From an uncultured Tenacibaculum sp. (GTDB lineage: Bacteria; Bacteroidota; Bacteroidia; Flavobacteriales; Flavobacteriaceae), in the NCBI GenBank assembly GCA_947501615.1, contig CANMWK010000007.1, forward strand, positions 186,001 to 250,000: 64,000 nucleotides of DNA. Direction: 5' to 3'. Below, in pieces: positions 28,490-38,359 of the stretch. The notes under the pieces were generated by a model. That model ran no database searches. It had not been told where the DNA came from and worked only from the letters and a program-made list of their open reading frames with translations. Position numbers and translations under genes: made by a program. The stretch's first letter is position 1. Each line of letters begins with the position of its first letter.

Positions 28490-31400
28490 TTGGGAGAAAA
28501 TTTTCGCAATAAATGTTTGACGGCACTTGCTTTGTTTGTAAGTGTTGTTTTATTTGCTCAAAATACAACAAATAAAAAAGAGACTGTCTCTAAAAAGAAA
28601 GACACAGTTATTCCTCTTAAGTATAATTTTAACGCTAATCAAAAGGCATCTCTTTTTTTAAATAATCCTAGCAATATTCAAGTTACTTATGATAAGTCGA
28701 TAGACAAATTTGTAATTATAGAAAAAATTGGAGATTATGTAATAGGTACCCCAAAGTATTTAACACCTAGGCAGTATAATGAGTTCCGATTAAAGAACGA
28801 TTTAAAAAGCTATTTCAAAGAGAAAGTTGATGCTGCGAATCCAAATAAGAAAGGAAACGAAAATGCTAGAAAAAATTTACTACCAAAATATTATGTAAAC
28901 TCTAAGTTCTTTGAATCTATTTTTGGAGGAAGTGAAGTTGAGGTAATTCCTTCTGGTCAAATTAGTATTAAGTTAGGAGGTATTTATCAGAATACAGAAA
29001 ATCCACAAATATCTGTAGAAAACCAAAGTAGTTTTACATTTGATTTCGATCAACAAATTAGTGCAAGTATTCAAGCAAAAGTTGGGAAGAGATTACAAGT
29101 AACAGCAAATTACGATACACAAACTACATTTGATTTTCAGAACATTATCAAATTAGAATACACGCCAACTGAAGATGATATTATTCAAAAGATTGATGCA
29201 GGTAATGTTAATTTACCAATCAAAAACTCATTGATTAATGGAGCTCAAGCGTTATTTGGAGTTCGAGCAGATTTTCAATTTGGTAAAACAACAGTTCGTA
29301 CCGTATTTTCTCAACAAAACTCTCAAACGCGTAATGTAGTTGCCCAAGCAGGTGGTTCCATAGAACCTTTTGAAATCAGAGCGACAGATTATGATAACGA
29401 CCGTCATTTCTTTTTATCTCAGTTTTTTAGAGAAAACTATGAGAAAGCATTAAAAAATTATCCATTAATTAATAGTCCAGTAAATATAAATCGAATAGAA
29501 GTCTGGGTTACTAATAGAAATCAAAATGTAACAGATTTTAGAAGTATTGTTGCTTTTGCCGATTTAGGAGAGTCAAAGCCTGATAATTTAGTAAGTGCTA
29601 CGGCAGTTGGTGGAGTTTTTCAAGAAGGTTATGTTAATGTTGTGAATAACCCTGTAACTGTAAGAGGAGAAAATATACCTTATAATGGCGTAAACACAAT
29701 TAACGATTTATTTGTAGATAATGGAGGGATTAGAGACGTGGCTACAATTAATAGTGCAGTTCCTTCACAAATGGTACAAGGTAGAGATTATTCGTATCTG
29801 CAAAATGCTAGGAAGTTACAACCCAATGAATATACTTTACATCCGCAATTAGGATTTATTTCTTTAAATAGAAGATTAAATGATGGTGAAGTTTTAGCTG
29901 TTGCCTATGAATATACTGTAGTCGGAGCACAGCAAACTGGAGGTGGTGTAAGCGAGACAATATTTAAAGTTGGAGAATTTTCTAACGATGGAATCAATGC
30001 ACCTTCAAACATTGCAGTAAAATTATTACGTAGCGAGATTTTAACAACGCGAAGAGATATTGCTCTGAATACACCAGTTCCTTTTCCTACATGGCGATTA
30101 ATGATGAAAAACGTTTATGCATTAGGAGCTGTTCCTCTAAATCAAGATGGATTTCGTTTCGAATTATTGTACAGAGATGATAATACAGGAGTGTTACAAA
30201 ACACATTACAAGGAGCCAATGATCCTAATTTGCTTAATAGAACATTATTAAACTTATTTGAAATTGATAAATTAGATCAAAGTCAGTTTAAAGCTGACGG
30301 AGGAGATGGTTTTTTCGATTATGTAGAAGGTATAACTGTAAATTCTGCTCGAGGTTTAATTTATTTTCCAACTCCAGAGCCTTTTGGAGAGGATTTAGCG
30401 ATTTCAGACCCTGGAGATAGACAACGATTTGCTTTTGATGAACTGTATTCAACTACTAAAATTCAAGCTAAAAATGATTTTCAAGATCGAGATAAATTCT
30501 TTTTAAAAGGATATTTTAAGTCAGAAACTAGTAGAGGTATTCCTTTAGGAGCGTTTAATATTCCAAGAGGATCGGTTAGAGTTACTGCTGGTGGTAGAAC
30601 ATTAGTAGAAGGGGTAGATTATGTTGTAGATTATCAATTAGGAAGAGTTCAAATTCTTGATCCTGGTTTAGAAGCATCAGGAGTGCCAATTAATGCATCA
30701 GTTGAAAATAATACATTCTTCAATCAACAAAGAAAAACATTTTTAGGAATAGATGTAGAGCATAAATTTGATGAGAATTTTATATTAGGGGCAACATTTT
30801 TAAATGTAACAGAAAGACCAATTACTCCTAAGGTGAATTTTGGTGCAGAACCTATTGATAATATGATGTTTGGTTTAAATGTAGATTATTCAACAGAAGT
30901 ACCATATTTTACCAAACTAGCTAATAAATTACCTTTTGTAGAAACGGATGCACCTTCAAATCTTTCGGTTAGAGCCGATATGGCATATTTACTGCCTGGG
31001 TCTCCAAGCGGAATTGATGTAAATGGTGCAGCAACTTCATATCTAGACGATTTTGAAGCTACACAAATTCCAATTAACTTAACATCGCCTCAGCAATGGG
31101 CATTAGCAAGTACGCCAATTGACGATGGTACTGGGAATGATAGCTTTAACGGAGAGTCAACAAATATGTTAGAATATAATTATAAAAGAGCGAAATTATC
31201 TTGGTATAGTATCGATCAATTATTTTATTCTAATGGTGCTAATAGACCTTCTAACATTAATGATATTGAATTATCAAGAAACGAAACAAGACAAATTAGC
31301 TTTTCTGAGTTATTCCCAAATACTGATTTAGATATCACACAGCTTAATTTGGTAAGAACATTAGATTTAGCTTATTTTCCTAATGAAAGAGGACCTTATA

Positions 31401-34400
31401 ACTTTAATCAAAACACATCTGATTTTGATCCAGCTTCAGGAAATGCTGCTGGTAACTGGGGTGGTATTATGAGAGCCCTTACTACAACAAATAATTTTGA
31501 ACAAGCAAATGTAGAGTATGTTCAGTTTTGGTTGATGGATCCTTACGAAGGCTATTCTATAACACCAGAAGAAGGTTTGCCAACAGGTGTGGATCCTCAA
31601 AATGCAAATAACCAAGGAAGATTATTGATTAACTTAGGAAGTATTTCTGAAGATATTTTAAGAGATTCACAAAAACAATTTGAAAATGGTCTCTCTACAA
31701 CACAAAATCCTTCACCACAAGTTGAAACAGCATGGGGTAATGTGCCTAGAAATCCATCAATTTTATATGCATTTAGTAATGATGAAGCTGAAAGAGCACA
31801 GCAAGATGTTGGTTTAGATGGATTAAATGATATGCAAGAGCTTGAAAAAGTTGTAGCAAACTTTCCAGGAATAGCAAATGTAGATCAAGCAAAAAGTATT
31901 TTTGGAAATGATCCTGCTGGAGATAATTTCCAATTTTTTAGAGGTGCTGGGCTAGATGCGCTTGGAGCTTCAATTTTAACACGTTATAAGAATTACAATG
32001 GTACTGAAGGAAATTCACCAACAATAAATCAGTCTGACGAAGATTTTCCAGTTTCTGGTTCAACATACCCTGATGCCGAAGATTTGAATAGAGACCAAAC
32101 AATGGATGCGGTTAGTGCTTATTTTGAATATGAAGTATCTCTAAAGAAAAACGATTTAGTAAAAGGATCTAATTTTATCGTAGATGTAAAATCGGAACCT
32201 ATTTCATTACCTAATGGAGAAACAAGAAGTACTACATGGTATCAGTTTAGAATTCCAGTTCGAAATGGTTTTTCACGTGCAGTAGGAGGAATTACAGATT
32301 TTAATAGTATTCGTTTTATGCGTATGTATTTAACGCAATTTAGAGTGCCTGTAGTGTTACGTTTTGCTGAGTTAGAATTGGTTCGTGGAGATTGGAGAAG
32401 ATATACAAGAACTTTAGATCCTACTGTAGTTCCTCAAGAAGATTTAGATAATACGGATTTAAATAATTTTGAAGTAGGTGTAGTAAGTATTGAACAAAAT
32501 GATGATCGATATGAATTACCGCCTGGTATCCCTAGAGAACAATTACAGGGAACTAATAGAATTCAACGACAAAATGAACAATCGTCTACATTAACTGTTA
32601 CAGATTTAGAACCGAATAAAACAAGAGCAATATTTAAAAATATTAGTATAGACTTACGTCGTTACAAGAATTTACGAATGTTTTTACATGCTGAAGAAAT
32701 TCCTGGGAGAGTTTTAGGAGATGCAGATATTAATGCTGTTGTTAGATTAGGGACTGATTTAAATGAAAACTACTATGAGATCGAGAAACCTTTAAATGTT
32801 TCGGCGTTAAGTAGTATACCAGAAGAAGTTTGGCCAGAAGAAAATAATTTAGATGTTCCTTTATCAGAATTAGCAGGTTTAAAATTGGAACGTGACGGAA
32901 CTAGTACAGCAGTAACAGACGTTTATACAGGGGTAACTTCTAATGGTTTAACAATAAAAGTTAAAGGTAATCCAACATTAGCACAAATACGTACAGTATT
33001 ATTAGGTGTAAAAAATAGTACTTCTAATAATGTAAGTGGAGAAGTATGGTTTAATGAATTAAGAGCTGTAGGTTTTGATAACGAAGGTGGATGGGCAGCT
33101 GTATTAAATGCAGATGCAAATTTTGCAGATGTTGCAGATTTGAATCTTGCAGGTAGTATGTCTACAGTTGGTTTTGGTAATGTAGATCAACGTGTGCAAG
33201 AAAGAAGTTTAGAGGAAAGCAAACAATATAGTGTAGCTACAAATGTGCAATTAGGTAAAATGATGCCTCAAAAGTGGAACATGCAAGTGCCAATGAGTTA
33301 CAGTTATGGAGAGCAATTTATTGATCCTAAATTTGATCCACAGTACCAGGATGTTGAACTTGCTGATGCAAAAGCTTCAGGTTCAGATCAAGTAAAACGT
33401 AATGCTGAAAATGCTCAAGATTATACAAGAAGAAAGAGTATTAGTTTTATCAATGTAAAAAAGAATAGAAATCCGAAAAGTGATAAGAAACCTAAATTTT
33501 ATGATGTAGAAAATGTATCTGTTTCTTATGCTTTTAATGAAGAGTTTCATAGAGATTATAACATTCAAAGATTCGTGAATCAAAACTTAATGGCAGGAGC
33601 TAGTTATAATTTTAGTTTTGCACCATGGAGTTTAGAGCCTTTTAAGAAATCAGAAAAATTAAAGAATAAACATTGGAAGTTTATAAAAGATTTAAATTTT
33701 AATCCGGTTCCAAAGTCTTTAGCTTTAAACTCTAAAATTAACAGAAATTATAATTTACAACAATCAAGAAATTTAATTGATTTGCCAGTGGCACAGCCTG
33801 AATTAGTACAAAGAAGGTTCTTGTTTGATTGGGATTATGCTTTAGCTTTTGATTTAACACGTTCACTACAACTAAACTTTAACGCTACAAATAATTATAT
33901 ATACGATAGTTTCGGTGAAGATGAGGATTTAGAAATATTTGATCAATTTTTTACTTTAGGAAGAAGAAATCAATACCATCAAAGGCTTAATGCGACATAT
34001 AATTTGCCGATTAATAAATTACCATATTTAGGTTTCGTCTCTTCTGATTATGGATATACAGCTAATTTTGATTGGCAAGCTTCATCTAGAAGTACGATAA
34101 CAGAAACCGATGTTAATGGAAACTCTGTAGATGTAAGTATTGAAGACAAAGTGGGTAATATGATTCAGAATTCGAATAAACACAATATCAATACCACATT
34201 AGATTTCAATCGCCTCTATAAAATCATAAAACTCGATAAATTATTATTCTCTAAAAAGAAGAAAAATAAAGGAGCAAAGAAAAAAGCGAATATTGCTGCT
34301 GTTAAAAAGAAACCATCAACAGGTAAGATTAAATTGAAAAAGAACGCACCGTTTGGTCAGAAATTATTAAAAGGAGTTTATGATGTACTTACTTCTATTA

Positions 34401-35758
34401 AAAGAGCTAAAGTAAGTTATTCACAAGAAAACGGTACCCTTTTACAAGGATATAGACCTTCTGTTGGATTTTTAGGGAGAAGTAACTTTAATGGAAGTAC
34501 CGCACCAACACTAGGTTTTGTTTTTGGAAGTCAGACTGATATTATAAGTAAAGGAATAGAACAAGGTTGGTTGGTTCGAAGAAAAATATTCCCTAATGAT
34601 AATACTATTGATGATGAAGAATATTTTAATAAAAACTTTGCACTAACTCAAGCCAATAAGTTAGATTATAATATTTCTATAAAACCATTCAAAGATTTTA
34701 CTATTGATTTGATAGGTACTCGTATTAGAACTTCAAATACGACACAACAATTAGATATTACAGAAACACCTAATGGAGTAGTTCGTCAAAATCCAGATTT
34801 ATTAGCTTTTGAGACTGGTAATTTTAACATCAGTCATTTTATGCTAGGAACAATGTTTAAAGACGGAGATGAATTGTATAGAAGGTTCTTAGGTTATCGA
34901 CAAATTATTTCTGATCGATTAGCTACACCTAACCAACCTAATAATGTTTTTATTGGCGGAGAATCTAGAGGGTTTAATAGAGAAGGGCAACAAGCGATGT
35001 TACCAGCATTCTTAGCAGCTTATTCAGGAGTAAATCCAAATTCTGTAGATACAGGGATTTTTAGAAACATTCCTATTCCTAACTGGAATATGCGTTATAA
35101 TGGGTTAATGAAGTTAAAGTGGTTTAAGAAAAGATTTTCTTCATTTACGTTATCACATAGTTACAAATCGTCGTATAGTATACTTAATTACACAAATAAT
35201 TTACAGTTCGATCCAAGTGATCTTAGTTTAACAAATAGTTCAGGGAATTATCAACCAGAATTATTAATTTCGTCGGCAACATTAGTAGATGAATTCTCAC
35301 CTTTAATAAAAGTTGATATGAAAATGAGAAACTCGTTTTCATTCCGAGGAGAAATTAAAAGAGATAGAAGTTTAACATTAAACTTTAATAATAATACATT
35401 AACTGATATTAGAGGTACTGAATACGTATTTGGATTAGGGTATAGAATTAAAGATGTTAAATTTATTACTAGAATAACTGGTAAAAAAGAAACATTAAAA
35501 GGAGATATAAACTTTAGAGCTGATGTATCTTTGCGAGATAATTTAACATTAATTCGATCTATAGACGAGGAAAATAATCAAATTACTGGTGGAGAACGAT
35601 TATTTGGAGTGAAATTCTTAGCAGATTATAATTTAAATAAGAACCTAACAGTTTCTTTTTATTATAATCACAACACGTTCAATTATGCGATCTCTACGAA
35701 CTTTCCAAGACAATCAATTAATGGAGGATTTAATCTAGTGTATAATTTAGGAAATTAA
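28490..35758 (+). CDS. sprA: SprA, outer-membrane translocon of the type IX secretion system
   Basis: This giant protein of 2422 residues matches the usual SprA length of about 2,400. It has an N-terminal export signal ending LFAQ, and a beta-strand-rich sequence throughout (ITVTANYDTQT-like plug and barrel stretches; TSYLDDFEATQIPINL; FNELRAVGFDNEGGWA). It ends in a barrel strand (GGFNLVYNLGN). SprA forms the channel through which cargo with C-terminal sorting domains leaves the periplasm; it is also needed for gliding in related species. The start is TTG at 28490, 5 bases after ruvA; no in-frame ATG lies between there and the signal peptide. gcvH follows 33 bases later. Confidence 0.95.
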   Translation: MGENFRNKCLTALALFVSVVLFAQNTTNKKETVSKKKDTVIPLKYNFNANQKASLFLNNPSNIQVTYDKSIDKFVIIEKIGDYVIGTPKYLTPRQYNEFRLKNDLKSYFKEKVDAANPNKKGNENARKNLLPKYYVNSKFFESIFGGSEVEVIPSGQISIKLGGIYQNTENPQISVENQSSFTFDFDQQISASIQAKVGKRLQVTANYDTQTTFDFQNIIKLEYTPTEDDIIQKIDAGNVNLPIKNSLINGAQALFGVRADFQFGKTTVRTVFSQQNSQTRNVVAQAGGSIEPFEIRATDYDNDRHFFLSQFFRENYEKALKNYPLINSPVNINRIEVWVTNRNQNVTDFRSIVAFADLGESKPDNLVSATAVGGVFQEGYVNVVNNPVTVRGENIPYNGVNTINDLFVDNGGIRDVATINSAVPSQMVQGRDYSYLQNARKLQPNEYTLHPQLGFISLNRRLNDGEVLAVAYEYTVVGAQQTGGGVSETIFKVGEFSNDGINAPSNIAVKLLRSEILTTRRDIALNTPVPFPTWRLMMKNVYALGAVPLNQDGFRFELLYRDDNTGVLQNTLQGANDPNLLNRTLLNLFEIDKLDQSQFKADGGDGFFDYVEGITVNSARGLIYFPTPEPFGEDLAISDPGDRQRFAFDELYSTTKIQAKNDFQDRDKFFLKGYFKSETSRGIPLGAFNIPRGSVRVTAGGRTLVEGVDYVVDYQLGRVQILDPGLEASGVPINASVENNTFFNQQRKTFLGIDVEHKFDENFILGATFLNVTERPITPKVNFGAEPIDNMMFGLNVDYSTEVPYFTKLANKLPFVETDAPSNLSVRADMAYLLPGSPSGIDVNGAATSYLDDFEATQIPINLTSPQQWALASTPIDDGTGNDSFNGESTNMLEYNYKRAKLSWYSIDQLFYSNGANRPSNINDIELSRNETRQISFSELFPNTDLDITQLNLVRTLDLAYFPNERGPYNFNQNTSDFDPASGNAAGNWGGIMRALTTTNNFEQANVEYVQFWLMDPYEGYSITPEEGLPTGVDPQNANNQGRLLINLGSISEDILRDSQKQFENGLSTTQNPSPQVETAWGNVPRNPSILYAFSNDEAERAQQDVGLDGLNDMQELEKVVANFPGIANVDQAKSIFGNDPAGDNFQFFRGAGLDALGASILTRYKNYNGTEGNSPTINQSDEDFPVSGSTYPDAEDLNRDQTMDAVSAYFEYEVSLKKNDLVKGSNFIVDVKSEPISLPNGETRSTTWYQFRIPVRNGFSRAVGGITDFNSIRFMRMYLTQFRVPVVLRFAELELVRGDWRRYTRTLDPTVVPQEDLDNTDLNNFEVGVVSIEQNDDRYELPPGIPREQLQGTNRIQRQNEQSSTLTVTDLEPNKTRAIFKNISIDLRRYKNLRMFLHAEEIPGRVLGDADINAVVRLGTDLNENYYEIEKPLNVSALSSIPEEVWPEENNLDVPLSELAGLKLERDGTSTAVTDVYTGVTSNGLTIKVKGNPTLAQIRTVLLGVKNSTSNNVSGEVWFNELRAVGFDNEGGWAAVLNADANFADVADLNLAGSMSTVGFGNVDQRVQERSLEESKQYSVATNVQLGKMMPQKWNMQVPMSYSYGEQFIDPKFDPQYQDVELADAKASGSDQVKRNAENAQDYTRRKSISFINVKKNRNPKSDKKPKFYDVENVSVSYAFNEEFHRDYNIQRFVNQNLMAGASYNFSFAPWSLEPFKKSEKLKNKHWKFIKDLNFNPVPKSLALNSKINRNYNLQQSRNLIDLPVAQPELVQRRFLFDWDYALAFDLTRSLQLNFNATNNYIYDSFGEDEDLEIFDQFFTLGRRNQYHQRLNATYNLPINKLPYLGFVSSDYGYTANFDWQASSRSTITETDVNGNSVDVSIEDKVGNMIQNSNKHNINTTLDFNRLYKIIKLDKLLFSKKKKNKGAKKKANIAAVKKKPSTGKIKLKKNAPFGQKLLKGVYDVLTSIKRAKVSYSQENGTLLQGYRPSVGFLGRSNFNGSTAPTLGFVFGSQTDIISKGIEQGWLVRRKIFPNDNTIDDEEYFNKNFALTQANKLDYNISIKPFKDFTIDLIGTRIRTSNTTQQLDITETPNGVVRQNPDLLAFETGNFNISHFMLGTMFKDGDELYRRFLGYRQIISDRLATPNQPNNVFIGGESRGFNREGQQAMLPAFLAAYSGVNPNSVDTGIFRNIPIPNWNMRYNGLMKLKWFKKRFSSFTLSHSYKSSYSILNYTNNLQFDPSDLSLTNSSGNYQPELLISSATLVDEFSPLIKVDMKMRNSFSFRGEIKRDRSLTLNFNNNTLTDIRGTEYVFGLGYRIKDVKFITRITGKKETLKGDINFRADVSLRDNLTLIRSIDEENNQITGGERLFGVKFLADYNLNKNLTVSFYYNHNTFNYAISTNFPRQSINGGFNLVYNLGN

Positions 35759-35791
35759 ACAAAATCTAAACATATATAAAATAGAATTACA

Positions 35792-36172
35792 ATGAATATT
35801 CCAGGAGAATTAAAGTATACAAAAGATCACGAATGGATTAAAATTGAAGGTGATGTAGCAACAATAGGAATCACAGATTTTGCTCAAAGTGAATTAGGTG
35901 ATATTGTTTATGTAGATGTTGATACTTTAGATGAAACAGTAACGATAGAGGAAGTTTTCGGTTCTGTTGAGGCTGTAAAGACCGTATCAGATCTTTTTAT
36001 GCCTTTAACAGGAGAAGTTATAGAATTCAATGAAACTTTAGAAGATGAGCCAGAATTAGTAAATTCAGATCCTTATGGAGCAGGATGGATGATTAAGGCG
36101 AAAATATCAGATACTAGTCAAATAGAAGGCTTATTAGATGCGGAAGCTTATCAAAATCTTATTAAAGGATAA
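35792..36172 (+). CDS. gcvH: Glycine cleavage system H protein
   Basis: GcvH carries the lipoyl arm that shuttles the aminomethyl group from glycine. The 126-residue protein has the conserved lipoylation site [11 protein letters not shown] (K63), the [10 protein letters not shown] motif and the C-terminal [10 protein letters not shown]. The operon partners gcvT and gcvP are not here. It follows sprA closely and its 3' end overlaps the VanZ-like gene by 35 bases. Confidence 0.97.
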   Translation: MNIPGELKYTKDHEWIKIEGDVATIGITDFAQSELGDIVYVDVDTLDETVTIEEVFGSVEAVKTVSDLFMPLTGEVIEFNETLEDEPELVNSDPYGAGWMIKAKISDTSQIEGLLDAEAYQNLIKG

Positions 36173-36524
36173 AACGATTTATATAGCGTTACTATTAGCT
36201 ATAACAATAGCTTTTTTAAGCTTAGTAAATTTACGAGGGAAATTAACATTTCACTTTAGTTATGCTGATAAAGTACAACATTTAATAGCCTATTTTTCCT
36301 TAACTATAATCTGGTTATTGGCCTTTATAAAAAGAAAAAAAACAGTTATTGTTTTAGGATGTATACTTTATGGCATCGTAATGGAATTCCTGCAATCGTA
36401 TTTAACAAATTATAGAACATTTGAATTTATGGATATGATAGCGAATACCTCAGGGGTACTTTTAGGCTTGTTTTTTTTCAATAGAATTGAAAAAAAACTA
36501 ATGAATATGTTAAATAGCTTGTAA
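36138..36524 (+). CDS. VanZ-like membrane protein
   Basis: This 128-residue protein has four predicted membrane segments and a VanZ-type core ([56 protein letters not shown]). The DKxxHxxxY and E-x-x-Q-x-x-R/N-x-x-D motifs are family marks. In glycopeptide-resistant Gram-positives VanZ confers teicoplanin tolerance, but in flavobacteria its job is unknown. The only usable start (ATG at 36138) lies inside gcvH in another frame, a 35-base overlap that suggests translational coupling. Confidence 0.85.
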   Translation: MRKLIKILLKDKTIYIALLLAITIAFLSLVNLRGKLTFHFSYADKVQHLIAYFSLTIIWLLAFIKRKKTVIVLGCILYGIVMEFLQSYLTNYRTFEFMDMIANTSGVLLGLFFFNRIEKKLMNMLNSL

Positions 36525-36572
36525 AAGTCCAAAGAAATTGACTAAATTAGCAGACCAGTAAAAACTAAAAGG

Positions 36573-37298
36573 ATGGAAATAAAGAAAAATCCAAAATTTA
36601 ACCTAGAAAATTATAGCAAGTTGTTTATTCAACTTGGTTTGGTTTTGGCTTTATTTGTTACCTATGTAGCAATTGAGCATAAAACTTACGAAAAAGATTA
36701 TGGTGATTTAGGTAGTGCGGATCTTGGAGCTGAAGTTGAAGAAGAGACTTTAGTGATTAACGCGCCGCCACCGCCACCGCCACCACCGCCAGCACCGCCA
36801 CCACCAACTCCAGAGAAAATCGAAGTAGTTGAAGATGATAAGGAGATAGAAGAAACTGTAATTGAATCAACTGAAACTGATGAATCTGAAGCTGTAGAAG
36901 TAGAAGAGATTGTTGAGGCTGAAGAAGAGGAAGAAGTGATTGAAGATGTACCTTTTTCAATTATTGAGGAAGTGCCAGTTTTTCCAGGGTGTAAAGGAAG
37001 TAATCAGCAAAAGAAAGATTGTTTGAACAAAAAAATGCGTAAGCACGTTCAAAGACATTTTGATGCTGAATTAGCAAACGAATTAGGTTTAGCGCCAGGT
37101 AAAAAGAGAATATTTGTTCAGTTTAAAATTGACAAAGATGGTACTATTACTAGTGTAGGAGCAAGAGCACCACACCCAAGACTTAAGAAAGAGGCTGAAA
37201 GAATAGCAAAAAAGTTACCTAAAATGATTCCAGGTAGACAAAGAGGTAAGCCAGTGAGAGTTGGTTATACTTTACCAATTACATTTAATGTAGAGTAG
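36573..37298 (+). CDS. tonB: TonB-family energy transducer (proline-rich)
   Basis: TonB couples the proton motive force to outer-membrane receptors. This 241-residue copy has one N-terminal membrane helix (about 19-36), a proline run of about 15 residues (about 65-80), an acidic spacer, and a C-terminal TonB domain (KKRIFVQFKIDKDGTITSV, then YTLPITFNV). Two cysteines flank the start of the C-terminal domain (FPGCKGSNQQKKDCL). A paralogue lies directly downstream after a strong terminator, so the two are separately transcribed. Confidence 0.93.
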   Translation: MEIKKNPKFNLENYSKLFIQLGLVLALFVTYVAIEHKTYEKDYGDLGSADLGAEVEEETLVINAPPPPPPPPPAPPPPTPEKIEVVEDDKEIEETVIESTETDESEAVEVEEIVEAEEEEEVIEDVPFSIIEEVPVFPGCKGSNQQKKDCLNKKMRKHVQRHFDAELANELGLAPGKKRIFVQFKIDKDGTITSVGARAPHPRLKKEAERIAKKLPKMIPGRQRGKPVRVGYTLPITFNVE

Positions 37299-37320
37299 TA
37301 TTCTTTCATAAAAAGATAAA

Positions 37321-37351
37321 AAAAGCAACCTATTAGGTTGCTTTTTTTTTT
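37321..37351 (+). terminator. Intrinsic terminator after the first tonB
   Basis: AAAAGCAACCT and AGGTTGCTTTT form a perfect 11-bp stem with a 3-base loop (ATT), followed by a long T-run. This is a textbook rho-independent terminator. Confidence 0.9.
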
Positions 37352-37399
37352 GGCATGTTTTTTGGTTATTAACATATATTAATTTCAAAAACTAATAAC

Positions 37400-38149
37400 A
37401 TGAAAAAGTTTAAAAAAAATCCAAAAAAGCAGCTAGAAAAATTCTCAACTATTTTTATGCAACTGGGTTTAGTCGCCGTCCTTTTCATTGTTTTTATTAC
37501 AATGGAACACAAGTCTGAGTTAAAAAATGAAGTCGCTCAAACACATAACACTGATGATGCTCCACCTGTAATATTTACTGAAATACCAGTATTAATAAAG
37601 AGGGTAGAGAAGGTGGAACAAACAACTAAGAAAAGAAAACAGAAACCAGTTGTATTAGAAGAGCCAGAAGTTGTTAACAACGATGATGAGGTTATTGAAG
37701 AAGTAATCGATACTAATGATGACCCTGTAGAAATTGATGAGGATGATATTGTAGAAATTGTCGAAGATGATGAAGCTAAAAAAGAAGACGAGCCAGTCTC
37801 TATGATTTTTGTTCAAAAAGCACCTGTATTTAAAGGTTGTGAAGGCTTATCTGAAAAAAAAGCAAGAGCTTGTTTCGAAAAGAAAATGAAACGCCTTGTA
37901 CAACGTCATTTTGATTCAGAATTAGCAAACGAATTGGGCTTACAAAGAGGTAAAAAAAGAATTATGACTCAATTTGTTATTGATAAAAATGGGCTAATTA
38001 CAGATATTAAAATTAATGCACCACATCCTAGATTAACAAAAGAGACTAAAAGAATTATAAATAAAATTCCTAAGTTTAAACCTGGAATTCAAAATAATGA
38101 GCCAACAAAAGTAAGGTATACTTTACCTATAAGCTTTATGGTACAGTAA
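37400..38149 (+). CDS. TonB-family energy transducer, second copy (acidic linker)
   Basis: This 249-residue paralogue of the preceding gene has the same N-terminus (KKNPKKQLEKF, then FMQLGLVAVLFIVF), the same two cysteines (FKGCEGLSEKKARACF), and a closely matching C-terminal TonB domain (RHFDSELANELGL, KKRIMTQFVIDKNGLITDI). The proline run is missing and replaced by a very acidic, Val/Glu/Asp-rich linker. It has no obvious TAnnTTTG promoter in the short gap. The duplication is tandem and diverged, mostly in the linker. Confidence 0.9.
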   Translation: MKKFKKNPKKQLEKFSTIFMQLGLVAVLFIVFITMEHKSELKNEVAQTHNTDDAPPVIFTEIPVLIKRVEKVEQTTKKRKQKPVVLEEPEVVNNDDEVIEEVIDTNDDPVEIDEDDIVEIVEDDEAKKEDEPVSMIFVQKAPVFKGCEGLSEKKARACFEKKMKRLVQRHFDSELANELGLQRGKKRIMTQFVIDKNGLITDIKINAPHPRLTKETKRIINKIPKFKPGIQNNEPTKVRYTLPISFMVQ

Positions 38150-38260
38150 TCAATTAAACAGTGTTGTATTTTAAAATATTGAGAATAGATGACAATGTAG
38201 TTTTAAGGTTTATAAATAAGCATTTCATCTAAGAAGAAAGAAATCACAAAAAAAGTCATT

Positions 38261-38306
38261 TAACTTTAAAGTTATTTTTTAACAAAAAATATGTTAAAAT
38301 TTTAAC
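38261..38306. promoter_or_regulatory. Two 14-bp palindromes upstream of the small-RNA promoter
   Basis: TAACTTTAAAGTTA (38261-38274) and GTTAAAATTTTAAC (38293-38306) are both perfect palindromes. The second ends 20 bases before the TTG -33 element of the small RNA. The first is followed by TTTTTT and could be a weak terminator for the tonB paralogue. Roles are guesses. Confidence 0.35.
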
Positions 38307-38325
38307 AATAAGTTGTTAATTTATT

Positions 38326-38355
38326 TTGAGTGAAACATAAATAGTTATATATTTG
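38326..38355 (+). promoter_or_regulatory. Promoter of the small RNA (TTG-N19-TATATTTG)
   Basis: TTG at 38326-38328 and TATATTTG at 38348-38355 are separated by exactly 19 bases, the ideal spacing for the Bacteroidota housekeeping promoter. The predicted start is about 38359-38360. The only thing it can drive rightward is the 71-base transcript described next. Confidence 0.75.
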
Positions 38356-38359
38356 TGAT

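Noticed and set aside
36757..36960. Leftward open frame of 67 codons with a leucine/glutamine pattern
   Set aside because: It is the shadow of the proline-rich and acidic linker of tonB on the other strand.
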